A DNA stretch of 64,000 nucleotides from Bryum argenteum (taxonomy: Eukaryota; Streptophyta; Bryopsida; Bryales; Bryaceae). The stretch covers positions 3,803,501 through 3,867,500 of the forward strand of contig CM073331.1 in the NCBI GenBank assembly GCA_037043015.1. The letters run 5' to 3'. Shown here in pieces: positions 33,188 through 44,625 of this stretch. Under the pieces are notes generated by a model that was not told the origin of the DNA, made no database searches, and saw only the letters and a program-made list of their open reading frames with translations. Each line of letters starts with the position of its first letter. Positions within the stretch are counted from its first letter, which is position 1. Both the position numbers and the translations under genes were made by a program.

Positions 33188-35089
33188 ATTACCTTCATCT
33201 GATGATAAACACTTTCAGTGCTTACAGATCCTCTACTGTCTGGCTGACAAACTCAACCCAGAATCTGGTTCTTGGCAGTGGTGTTCTGTTTCGGTACTCT
33301 TCAGGTCGTGAAGTTGCTCCTTCTGTGACTTCCGTCCCGAGACGCTTCTGCTCAAACCGGCACTCGAGCTTGAGGTCCATCAACCCAAATTCTCTGCAGC
33401 CACCTCCAGAAAGTCGAATTCCAGGGGCGGATACTTCACTTCCGCCAATCCCTCCAACATTTTCATCACTTCCGCCATCGACGGCCTCGCCCTTGGTTTG
33501 TCCGGAATGCACCACAGCGCAATCCCCACCACTTTCTTCATCTGCTCCCATTCCTTTGCACTCGCCCTTCCGTTCAATCGTGCATCCAAAATCCCATCTC
33601 CCGATTGTACCTGCATTCGATCCACTGCCCAAGCTGGAAGGTACCACTTCTTCAAGCATTCATTCACCACAATGTTCTTCCGCCCACTCACAATCTCCAG
33701 GAGTACCATGCCGTACGTAGCTGTACACATCACACTTCCCTGTGATGCCTGTTTGCAGTAGCCACTCGGGTGCCAAATATCCCGGTGTCCCACGCATCTT
33801 TCGTTTCCACTTCGGTCAGATCTCTGTCGAACAACTTGGACAATCCGAAGTCTGCCACTTTGGCACGAAACTGGTCATGTCGGCAGCACTTTAGAAGCGC
33901 ACTGCCCGCTCAAGCACCGACTCTCGAAACAGCCAGCGATCCAAGGAGCCGTTCTTCAGAAACTCGGACACGAGCATTCGATACGCACCCTGGGAGGAGA
34001 ACCCCACAGTCGCACGAGGCGGAGGTGATTGATACCTCCAATGGTGGCAACCTCTTCTGACGGCTAAGATGTAGTATCGGCGACATTCTGACCTTGCTTG
34101 GAGCCCCCCAGCCTCTTCACTGCCACCTTACTTGCGTCGGGTAGATCTTCATCATACACAGTGCCAAAGCCGCCCTTACCGGCGATCCTGGAGAAGTGAT
34201 TTGTTGCAAGGTCAAAGTCATCGTAGAAGAATCTTGGCGGCAGACCAGGTAGAGACACTAGAAACGCACAATCTTCGTCCTCGTCTAAATGTTGGCCCTT
34301 CTCCAGGTTTGCTGACATAAGTATTCTCCTCACGATGCAAATTCACGCGAGGAAAGACATGAGGAGGAGGACTACTCCACTTGAGACGCTATACCCACGT
34401 TCCATTCAATAGAAGCAGTTCCGCGACTACCAGTCTGAGGTGGACGGTGAGGTACAGGGAAAGAGGAAGGCAAGTTCGAACGAGAACTGTAAATTTAATT
34501 CGGAGTTGGGCAAACCACGACTTCGTAATTGATGCTAGTCGGACAGTTGCTTGCAGTTGCTCAGTCTTCCATGGTGGAGGAATAGGAATGGGGGCATGCA
34601 TCTTTGAATGTTCCACTTGTAGGGTAGCCTCGACTTCCGTCAGTGTTCATGCAGCCATATCCGGGACCACCACTGAGGACGTTTGGCGCTTGACAGAAGC
34701 TAGTCAAATTGGAGACGGTGCAGTTTGGTGTTCCGATCACATGCGGTGACAGTAAACGAACATCCAATGTGTACGTTGATCTTCGTTGCTGCAAATGTAA
34801 AGCTCACTGAAATGCCCTCATCGCATGTGTTAGCTCATTCAGAATTCCGTCTAATTTATATAAGCAAAATCTTTTTTGCAAGAGCTCGAGTGCCAAGATG
34901 TAGAGGGGAAAACTGAGTATCAGAACGCCAATGATTAGAAGTTTAACTGTGTACATGTCAATTTGTCAAGGTGATGGATGAGAGCTTTCTGGACACAATT
35001 GCTTAAAATGAGCTGAGCACTTACCGAAAACGGAACTGCCGATTGCCAGCAACAAGAGCGTTGCGGCTACGAGTTGAATAATCGCCATG
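33188..35089 (-). pseudogene. thaumatin-receptor kinase copy 4, decayed but nearly full length
   Basis: The order matches copy 1: a C-terminal tail ending in a VEFVSQTVEDL-like sequence, kinase C-lobe (33,400-33,780), a shortened catalytic region (33,780-33,960), N-lobe (33,960-34,330), membrane segment, then the thaumatin C-half (34,560-34,740) joined directly to a piece of the thaumatin N-end (about 34,745-34,800). The signal-peptide exon survives (35,089-35,026, MAIIQLVAATLLLL...SSVF before GTAAGT). Several frame changes and internal deletions, including most of the thaumatin middle, prevent a full product. Its tail shows what the copy 1 C-terminus probably looked like before a repeat replaced it. 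Confidence 0.8.
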
Positions 35090-35348
35090 AATTGTTCGGA
35101 ACGGAAATGCGATTCTACAACATTTCGACCCAAGTTGGGCCAAATGTCTAACAACTGGCAGCTCTAGGCAGAAAACAGGATCTGATTTATTAGAAATTAA
35201 TCTACCTTGCGGTACCAGATCCTAGGTATTAGATCTTCACAGGTACTTTAAACACTTTCTTAGATTAAATGAGTTGACGCGATGAAACACCATATTTGTT
35301 ATTCCGAGAGATTTTGAACCTCTCACTTCAGCTCTAGTCGAAATAAAA

Positions 35349-35605
35349 TGTACCCACAGATTGGATACTTCACTGAAACTGCACAAAACTACCAATTATT
35401 GATGTTTTCAAATGGTCATAACTTACTCAAATGTTATCTGAATTGGGCATATGAGATAATCTTTGACATCTACCCTTTGTGAAGATGCCAAAAAACACCT
35501 CCAATGCCCAAATTGGACAAAATTTGAATAAGTTATGGCCATTTGAAAATGCTAACAATTGGTTGTTTTGTTCAATTTGAATGAAGTACCCAATCTGTGG
35601 GTACA
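35349..35605. repeat. 257-bp fold-back (inverted-repeat) element
   Basis: TGTACCCACAGATTGG at the left and CCAATCTGTGGGTACA at the right are perfect inverted repeats. Inner matches (TCAAATGGTCATAACTTA against TAAGTTATGGCCATTTGA) continue toward the centre. It looks like a fold-back or MITE-like insertion. No clear target duplication was found. Confidence 0.65.
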
Positions 35606-36529
35606 ATTTAGCTCTGAAACTTGAGCTAAAACTAATTCTCTCAAAATCATGCATTTTTCTCATTAAAATGAATGTGGTTCTTAAAAAGTTAATGCACGTG
35701 ACTTTTAGAATATGTGCATTTGAGAATGTGACTCTTTACCTCCTAGTCTCTTACCAATACCATTAAGGCATTAACTCATTTCTTTCTTGCCTCTCAACAG
35801 GGATACTTGTCTTTGTGGTAGCTAAAATTTGAAAGAGGCTTTGAAATTCTTTTTCAAATCGTCATCTTTCATTTCCATCTCGAACTCCCTCTGGGACAAG
35901 CAAGTGGAGACTCTTCCCCTTTTGCTTTCGGGACTCGGAACCTGGAACCTGTTTCCTCTATATAAATTCATTGCTAGCTCACAGATTTTTCAAACTTTCT
36001 TTGAAAAAATTTGTCTCAAGAGGGAAGTTGGCATATCTATATGTACAGAGGGCTGCAGAAGAGAACAAGAGTGACTACAAGAGTGCTCCGGACGCTTGTT
36101 TTGCCCAAAAAGCTTACCATCAGATCTCTCTAATTCAGTTTGCACAATTTTAGCCCTTGATCACACCATCATCTTTGTACAAGTCCTACATCTTTCCACT
36201 GACTCAAAACGAATTGACATGAGGACTCTCCCGTTTCTGTGAGAATGAACCTTTCTACCGACCGAGGCTTCACCTCCAACCAATTCACTCCTGCCGTTTC
36301 GATGGTAGCGATGGTCTCGAAGGTCTCGATCGTCTCCTGCAGGTCTCGGTAGGAAGTGCCTGGTTCTGACATATAAATTGTCACGGTCTTTGCCATACCT
36401 CCTCACATTGTCTTCTTTCGTCAGCATCTTACTAGGCTCCCTCTCACCCTCTGTTCTGGGCATGCGAAGACTGTCTACTTGCTTTTTGAAAGTTGGAGCT
36501 CGTCCCTTCTTGCTGAGTCTTTTTGCCAC

Positions 36530-37965
36530 ATGGATTCTTTGACGAGCTCATCGTCCTCATCGTCATTGATGGATGGTAAGATTCACTTCGAGCTTTTGGG
36601 TATCCAGTCCAGTCTGTACGGGAGTTTGCATGTTTGAGAGACTTTGCTTTTCGGAATGCAGCGTTTGAACCTAGCCTCATCGCTCTGGTATTTGTCAGTC
36701 GAATTCAAACCATGTAATGGCAAGTTTTCCAGTATAAGCTAGGTTTCTCACCTTCGCTACTCGTACATGCAGGCACAAAACTACAGTCGCAAGTGCGCGA
36801 GGAGTGGTGTGGTGGGAAGCACCACGGTCAAGATGTTCGCATCCGCTTGGTGCAAGGCTCCATAAACGACGAGGGAGTTGGCCAGAGTGCTCTTTTGGCA
36901 CTCGTCCTTGTGCACTCCAATATGCTGATGCACATCAACAGCTCGTACTTTCGGGACATGACTGAGAGGTTCAAGGCGAATCCAAGCCCAACCCCCAACT
37001 TCCATGAAGTCACACTGCATGTTAACGGGAACGACGACGTTCAGACCTACATCCACTGCTTCACCACAATGTACGACTATCGTAACAATTAATTCCATTA
37101 CAACCCTCCTCTGACGGGCGTCGAGGGTCTCAGGTGCACTCTCAGGCTTCTTGGAGCAGCCAGCCACATCGATCACCACCATCTCAAGATGTCCATCGCC
37201 GAGTACTTGACATCGATACCCTGGTCCAGTGAAGAAAATCTGCTCGTGTTGAGGCAGACCCCAATGAGGAAAGAGGGTCTTCGATATTTAATCCAGGCAT
37301 GTTGCTATTCTCCGAAGGCCACAGCCGAGGACCTGATCCAGCAGTTGCTCAAGACAGAGCGAGAGCGAGTGCAAGGATGGAAGCTGTTTCAGAAAGAAGC
37401 GGTGGTCATGGTTCACGAAGACCTGAACGGCTTGCTTGAAGAGGCCCACAAGGAATGTGATGGGAAGGAATCGATGGAGGGAATGTACGAGTTTCCAGAC
37501 AAGCTGTGGAGAATATGCAGAATTCTGATTGAATTAATGGTGGCTCGAGTAGCAAGCCAGGGGGTTCAATGCTTGTTGCAGTACCCGTCCATCCCGAAGT
37601 TTCTTAGCAGCATAAAGGGGAGCAACGAGCAATCTGTTGTGAACGTTGTCGAAGCCTTTAGAGCCACAATAGACTGTGTGTATTCGGGGGTGGTGCGTAG
37701 ATCCTTGCTTTTGGGAAACTCAGATCGATACCTCCTTTTGAAGGAGTGGACCAATTTCTTGGAGGGTTATGAGGGGCATGAAGGTCGTCGAGGATTGGAT
37801 CGACAATACAAGAGTGCCAAGGAGGCCATATTTAGAAGTTTGCCAAAGAAGGAGAAGATGGAATTCTTGCACATGACAACCCAATATGGATATTATTTCA
37901 CTTTTGGCAAACCAGAGAAGCTTTTGAAAGTGTTGAAGAATCCAATGGTTGCATGGGAGGAGTGA
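36530..37965 (+). CDS. BTB/POZ domain protein with one in-frame stop
   Basis: Exon 1 (36,530-36,575) encodes MDSLTSSSSSSLMD. Exon 2 (36,773-37,965) follows after a GT-AG intron. The 412-codon frame has a BTB fold: DVRIRLVQG, the HSNML...SSYFRDMTERF segment, EVTLHVN, then YIHCFTTMYDY, HYNPPLTG and LLGAASHIDHHHL. A long helical C-terminal region begins with AEYLTSIPWS and KATAEDLIQQLL. BTB proteins of this plant type are thought to be substrate adaptors of CUL3 ubiquitin ligases. A TAA at 37,090-37,092 (codon 122) cuts the frame inside the BTB domain; the same frame resumes at once and stays open for 290 codons. That suggests a very recent nonsense change or a base-call error rather than an old pseudogene. 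Confidence 0.75.
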
Positions 37966-38383
37966 TGAAGTGAAGACACGCACCAAGAAAAGTGAGACAA
38001 ATATGAATCATATACAAACTCAGTGTAAATCTCAGTATTTGTAACAAAATTATGTTTCAAAAAGTGATATTTGAATACTTGGGAACACATAAATATGGAA
38101 AATTGTGCAATGTAGTTGTATACACTCCACACACCGTAAGTCTTTTAAGTGATAGCTCCAATTTTTGAAGTTAGTAGATTGGTTTTGCTCATGAGAATGT
38201 GCAAGCTGTGTACTCTTGCATCTAGACATACTTTGAATCTTGACAAAAAGTTTATTGTGAGATACTTTATTTTGAAAATACTTTTGAGGAATATTGCAAC
38301 CTTTCAAATCAAATACATTACTTAATAGGTTGTTGCTCATTGAGCATCCTTAGGTAACATATCAATCAAGGTTTGGAACATAA
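37966..38383. other. 3' flank of the BTB gene, no gene seen
   Basis: AT-rich 3' UTR-like sequence. No features identified. Confidence 0.5.
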
Positions 38384-38784
38384 CAATACAATCTGCTCGG
38401 GGCCCGAGCTCCTGTACGTCATCATCCATACAATGTGAAATCAGTACTATTCTTCGAACGAGAAGATTTTTAAGTGATGGATGTACTTGTTGCTAGCTGG
38501 AGAAAGAGTGTAAGCTAGAACTTGTTGCTCCTATATACAAGGCAAATATGGATATCAGAGTAACTGAGGTAGTTTAGATCCATGTAAGAGCTCAATTGCT
38601 AAGACTCGGCACTTGGAAAAGGATCTCACCTGGCACAATGGCTCTGCACATTCGACCCATCTGTCGAATGAGTCTTGACTTGCCACGGGGTATGGATAAT
38701 GCGGAGCGTCCAGGCATGGATCGCAATGTTCGACCTGCATCCAGGTTAGGGCACTTCCGGTGTCGACAAGGAAAGTCGTGTCTT
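38384..38784 (-). pseudogene. duplicated fragment of the nepenthesin-like aspartic protease
   Basis: This 401-bp segment is virtually identical to 53,527-53,927 and in the same orientation. On the minus strand it includes TFLVDTGSALTWMQ, the first catalytic DTG motif, and part of the following HCDPC region. Sequence on either side differs from the other copy, so it is an isolated fragment that cannot encode a protease. Confidence 0.85.
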
Positions 38785-38995
38785 GCGGGTTCAACCGATT
38801 TGCAAATGTCACTTTCCTCTTCAACCCATAAACTCAATTTCCTTCCAGTTCAAAACTCTCGTGACCCAATTCTTGTTCATTGGAGGAGACTCGAACTCTA
38901 CCTTTTGCTCAACATGTAAATAATGAGAGTAGACTTCCTAAACCTCACTTGGAATGCTATGTAGCACCAATTTAGAATAAAATTGAATAATTGGG

Positions 38996-39047
38996 TGACA
39001 ACAGCTGGAGTTGAACCAGCTTAGAAGAGTCCATATACTCTGTTGTC
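38996..39047 (-). other. tRNA-like sequence lacking one arm
   Basis: Read on the minus strand, a perfect 7-bp acceptor stem (GACAACA with TGTTGTC) closes a 4-bp hairpin (GAGT ATATGG ACTC) and a perfect 5-bp T-stem with loop TTCAACT. The segment GGTTCAACTCC matches the Pol III B box. At 52 nt there is no A box or complete D arm, so it is a truncated tRNA relic or tRNA-derived repeat, not a working tRNA. The mirror copy is at 51,978-52,029 (+). Confidence 0.35.
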
Positions 39048-41435
39048 TCACAAAATGAATGGCTTACTCCAGACAGGGAGTTGTTTCGAAAGAATACTTA
39101 ATCAATTTGTTGAAATTAATTCACACAGTTTCATTGAACCAACTTGCAAAAATCTTACAAAATTGAGGTCAAAATAACAACCTGGATTTGAAGCCACTTT
39201 CTCTGGCATCCATCCTCGGGCCTCATACTCCCCGGGCTGTCTCTGCATTTGTACAAATCACAGTTCACTCACACCATAAAGTTGTTTATCACTGGTAATA
39301 AATGAATGTTTTTGGCATGATCACTTAGTACCCCTGTACCTTCTTCCTTGAGTTATCATCCCAAAATGCTAAGCAGTAGCTAGCTAGGTGCTACAACAAG
39401 ATGAAATGTGACATTATAAACAAAACCCACAATCCACAATCACAACTTTACAAATCAATGAAATTCTGTCAAACAATTTAGGTGAACTTACTCTAAATAT
39501 ATCTCTAAATATATGAACCATATGATCACCTGGCTCATATTCATGAGACAGTAACTTCCATGCCAAGCTGAATCTGCACATGATTGGGAAGTTGAAAGGC
39601 CTACATTGACTTATGAATATGACTGAATAACAACTGAGATGAGCCCCCTCCCTGGCTGGATGTTGCATGTTATGATGTCAATAACATGACGTTGAAAATT
39701 CCCAATACCTGTGAACAAAGAAAAAAAAAAGTCACTGTGAAAATTGAAAATTGATACAATTGCATGTGAACCCATGCTTGTAACAAAGCCATAAATGCAA
39801 ATTGAACAACCCAGGCATTGAAAAATACATATTCATCCTAGCTACTTGAAGAGACATCAACCTCAGCTCACCTGGCTCTTTGAGCTTAATACCGCCTTTT
39901 CATTTAATGGAAACATTGAATCACAAATATCAAATCTATGACCTCGGTGATAGGACAAAAGTCTTAGTTACATTGTCAACAGGTTCCTTTCCTTCCTGAT
40001 GGGTTGACTAGTCCTGAGATCCTTCCCGATGATTGAATCAATTGAACACAACAATTGATTGAAAAAAACAAAACGTATCAAAAATGTCAACCCAGCAAAC
40101 CCTGCAAAAGAATTCAAAACCAAGTACATGAACATGACTCATTTATCCATCTGGTATTTAGAATTGAAAACAATTATACCAATGAACTACAGACTAGTGT
40201 CTTAAGATTTTATTTTTTTTTATTTTTATTTTTTTTTTCTCTACACTGGAATGGAATAACCTGCTGCATAATAAATTAAAGATCAAGATCCGCCTTCAGT
40301 TGGATGACTCAAGTTGAAAACCTTAGGGCCTGGGCAGGCTCATTGAAAAACCATAGCAATGGTACAAAAACCTGCCAACACGGAAAGCCATCACATGAAG
40401 AAATTGAACGGAACCTCCTCAAATTCCAAGTACGTGCCAAGCAATATTGATTGATCTGCATGGTACCATTTACTATTGAAATCAAAACCTATAGAACAAA
40501 TAAAAAGAACTCAAACAATCCTACTTAAATAGATGAACCCACCCAATCATCAATTGAAACAAAGATGTCCGAAATACCATCTGCAGCGTAAATGATGATT
40601 GTAAGCTACTCCATTACATTTCCTTGTTTGCTCACACCACTGGAGAACGGAAAAATGACCCCTCATTTGACAACATATGTACAAAATTTGAGAACGTATG
40701 TATGCAATTTGGGTTTCAACAAGTCTCGGTCTCAAGATGTCGCTACCCGCAACAGGTAATTGTAATCGGGTAATTCACACTTTCATTGAACCGACTTGCA
40801 ATAATCCTACAAAATTGAGTAAAAGATAACAACCTGGATTTTGAGCCACTTTCTCTGGCATCCATCCTTAGGCCTCATACTCCCCTACAGGTCTCTGCAT
40901 TTGCACCAATCACGTGGAAAATCGTTCACGGGGTACTAATTGATGTTTTTAGCATCACTTAGTACCCCTGTACCTTCTTCCTTGAGTTCAATATCATCCC
41001 AAAACACTAGCAGTAGCTAGCTAGGTGCTACAACAAAATGGAATGTGACATTATAAACAAAACCCACAATCCACAATTAGAACTTTACAAATCAATGAAA
41101 TTTTGTCAAACAAAGGTCAACTTACTCTAAATATATCCCTAAATATGTAATGAACCATATGATCACCTGACTCATATTCATGAGACAGTAACTGCCTTGC
41201 CAAGCTGAAACTGCACATGATTGGGAAGTTGAAAGGCCTACAGTGAGTTTGTGAACAAAGCAGAAAAAGTCACTTACTATGAACAATTGAAAATTGATAC
41301 AATTGCATGATTGTTCATGCACGTAACTAAGACTCCATAAATATATGCAAAACAACAACCCAGGCATTGAAAGATACATATTCATCCTACTTGAAGAGAC
41401 ATCAACCTGAGCAGCCCTCTTAATCTGAGCTTAGT

Positions 41436-41668
41436 TTAACCCTTAAAGGTCTGAACGACCATATTTTGGTTGCTAGAATACAACGTATTTTGTTTGTATT
41501 GGAATGAGTGCACACCTTTAATAGATTTGAGTTCAAAGAACAAGTTGACATATAAATCCATGCGGTTCTACTAAGCTTTTAAGATCACAATATAGAGTTT
41601 CTTATTGGTAGCAAATCTCAATTATACGCCACCGTACATACTATCCCCAAGGGACCTTTAAGGGTTAA
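41436..41668. mobile_element. 225-bp TTAA-flanked MITE (left-arm copy)
   Basis: TTAA then CCCTTAAAGGTC on the left (41,436-41,451) and GACCTTTAAGGG then TTAA on the right (41,653-41,668) are perfect 12-bp inverted repeats. The sister tandem copy at 39,886-39,889 has a single TTAA at about the same place and no element, which looks like an empty site. The ends resemble those of the 3,208-4,222 element. Confidence 0.7.
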
Positions 41669-43382
41669 ACCCTCTTCTAATTTAATGGAAACATTATTAC
41701 ACATGATTCAAATCTATGACCTCGGTGGTAGGAGAAAATTCTTACTTACATTGTTAACAGGTTCCTTCCTGATGGGTTGACAAATAAACACTGAAATTGA
41801 TTGACAACAAAAATGTATGAAAAATGTCAACCCAGCAAAGCCTGCAAGTTAACCCTGCAAAAGAATTCCAAACCTACATACGAACATGACTCATTATCCA
41901 TCTCGTATTTAGATTTCAAAACAATAGTTACCAATGAACTACAGACTAGTAAAGATTTCTATCTCAGTCTTCTTTTTTTCTCTCTACACTGGAATGGAGT
42001 AACCTGCATATAAAGATTCAGTTGGATGACTCAAGTTGAAAACCCTGGGCAGGGCAGGCTCATTGAAAAACCATAACAATGGTACAAAAACCTTCCTGCC
42101 AACACATGAGTTGAAATCGAATTCCAAGTACGTGCGAAGCAATATTGATCTGCATGGTACCATTTACTATCGAAAAGAAATAAAAGAACTCAAACAATCC
42201 TACTTAAATAGATGAACCTACCCAATCATCAACTGAAACAACATGTCTAAAATAACATCTGCGTAGATGATGATTGTAAGCTACTCCATTTCCTTATTTG
42301 CTTACACCACCTGGATAACAAAAAAAATGACCCCTCATCTGACAACATACAAAATTTGGGGTTCAAACTTTGGGCTTCAAAATTTGGGACTCTAGCATGT
42401 CACTGCATGCAACCAGGTAATTGTAATCAGAAGAACCAGTGAAGAATGAAACAAACAGAATCTGCCAATCGATTTTACAAGTTTTCAATTTGACTAAAAT
42501 AAATCTTCTTATCAAGGACAAAAACTAACCAATAATTGTATAATTGTAGATTTCCTGTCAGTTACCACCGTAATCTGTAACGCCTAGTATCTTACCACCT
42601 TATCTGTACTTACATCCGCCTAGTATCTTTGAAATTAGAAATCACTCCTAATAAGAAACCCTAAATAAAGTAGGCGAACTCGCAATCTTACAAAACTTGC
42701 AAATACAGAAGGACTAAGATTCCCTTTCTATCCACCTTCCATGGTAAGTCACCTGATCGCATGCTTGGAACCTTGATCGATCTCTAGGGTTCTACGTTAA
42801 ATGACAATTCCTACACAGAAAGGAAGGACAGATCTGCAAATAGCATACAGCATGCGTTCGCCCATTGCTAAAAATGGACCAAAAAAATTTGTGTGCAACA
42901 GGAAGCAGCAGAAGTTACCGAACTGCTGTGTGTGTTGATTCGACACAACGGCGATCATCAAAACCAAAGAGAAGCCAACAGAAATAGCCTCGATGAGCAA
43001 CTTTTGCTATCAACGATGCGAGCTCGCGCCTGAAAACGCAAAAACCGCAGGTCATACAGAGAGCGACTCATATCTTAAAACAATCATTGAGCGGTGCACT
43101 ATCAGGTGTAAGCATTACATGGTGAACAACTCGACAAATGCACACAATGGTTTCGAGTGGGACAGTACAAGCACATGAATCCATCGACAAAGTTGCGACC
43201 GTCCTCCGCAGCGCCATGAATTCAGTAGCGTCCTACTGTCTCGTGCATGGCGTCGTACAGGGTGCTAGCTTGATCGGGAAAGTGGAAGCAGAGGCTTCTT
43301 GCCTTATTGAAGACAGATGATGGGCAATGGATTAGGTCTAAGAGATGGACAGCGTGAAATCAAAGGACAAATTCGATGCACC

Positions 43383-43704
43383 AAATGAAACTTTATGGGG
43401 TCCATGCAATGCAAGAAAAATTTCTTAATTGCTCACATTGTAAATCATTCAAATATGTACGTACCACTTATTTTTACCCATACCCGTTCTCCCCACCTTC
43501 GCTTCGCCCCACCATTGGAAGCCAATTACTTTTGCCCACTCTCGCTAAAGATTTGGCAAAAGTTCATGTGAATTTAGACTTAAAGGGTTTATGACTTCCC
43601 ATGTAAAGCATCCCTTAGAATATATCTCTCGAGTGCCAAGAATAGAGATTTGATTTCGTTTAACTTTGTGATCTAGATAAATAAACCTTATCCATAATCC
43701 CATA
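43383..43704 (+). repeat. 322-bp segment, inverted copy of 55,045-55,366
   Basis: Nearly identical to the reverse complement of 55,045-55,366. It abuts the inverted-repeat arm on one side and the scaffold gap on the other. Confidence 0.85.
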
Positions 43705-43804
43705 NNNNNNNNNNNNNNNNNNNNNNNNNNNNNNNNNNNNNNNNNNNNNNNNNNNNNNNNNNNNNNNNNNNNNNNNNNNNNNNNNNNNNNNNNNNNNNNN
43801 NNNN
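43705..43804. other. scaffold gap of 100 N
   Basis: Exactly 100 unknown bases, a conventional placeholder for a gap of unknown length. Repeats end at both edges. Confidence 0.95.
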
Positions 43805-44408
43805 GACGACATTAGTCGACGCGATCGAGCGGGGTGTAAGTTAGACGACATGTTGCGTGCAGGCTCCACAACTCAATCCATGTCGTAAGCGCGCGCATGC
43901 ATGATCATGCATAATCTTCATGGCAAAAGTCAGCCACTAAGCCGGTTGGTTCGGCCCGTACGAGATCGATCTTCTGTCGGCCAATCCAAAAGTCCTTTCG
44001 CATGTTGCAGTCAAAGACTCCTTGAATTGAGTGCTGTCGCCGTAGCTTGATCATGCACACGAGCGACCAGAATTGCTAGCTCCTTGCACCACATGCATGA
44101 AACATCTTCCGTTTGACTTTCACAGTCACGTACCCGTAACTAGAGTGCGCTAATTATTGCTGTAGCTAGGGAAGCTGCTCGATCACACTTACTGAGCAAC
44201 AAATTGGCGAGCTCCTGCACCTCATGATTCAAGATTTCAAAATTGGAACCGACAATACGACAATTCATCTGGCCATGTCTATTAGCTAACACCACTCGTT
44301 CTCAGAAGTCCGACCGCTTAAGCACGTGCACGGACGTACTACTCGATTTGAGTGAGTCATTTGTCCGAGCTAGCTACGGTAGCCACTTTCTCATAAGTAA
44401 GTTATCAT

Positions 44409-44625
44409 CGCTTCGAGCTCCTGGATCGTCCAGCCATGTGATCTTGCGAAAGCGATGAGCAATTCAAGCTCCCTGGACCGGGCAGCCAATTGATCTTCTG
44501 AAAGCGATCAGCAATTCAAGCTCCCTGACCGGGCAGCCAATTGTTCTTATGAAAGCGATCAGCGATTCAAGCTTCGTGGACCGGCCAGCCACTTGATCTT
44601 TGGAAAGCGATCATCGATTTAAGCT
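44409..44625. repeat. 52-bp tandem repeat, about four copies
   Basis: The unit starts AATTCAAGCTCCCTGGACCG and ends near GAAAGCGATCAGC. Copies differ by several bases. The same array recurs at 59,265-59,480. Confidence 0.85.

Larger units (their letters stand above)
38834..43382 (+). repeat. left arm of a 4.55-kb inverted repeat
   Basis: Reverse complement of 47,645-52,191 over its whole length, with many single-base indels and substitutions. The arm is itself built of two diverged tandem copies (39,121-40,772 and 40,773-42,432), each beginning TCACA..TTTCATTGAACC and ending near CAGGTAATTGTAATC. No protein-coding gene is convincing. A stretch at 42,640-43,320 with an ACCCTAAAT box could be a transcribed leader. 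Confidence 0.85.

Noticed and set aside
36161-36529. Arginine-rich minus-strand frame upstream of the BTB gene
   Set aside because: It overlaps the probable BTB 5' leader on the opposite strand, has no recognised domain and is rich in residues expected from the complement of a pyrimidine-rich leader.
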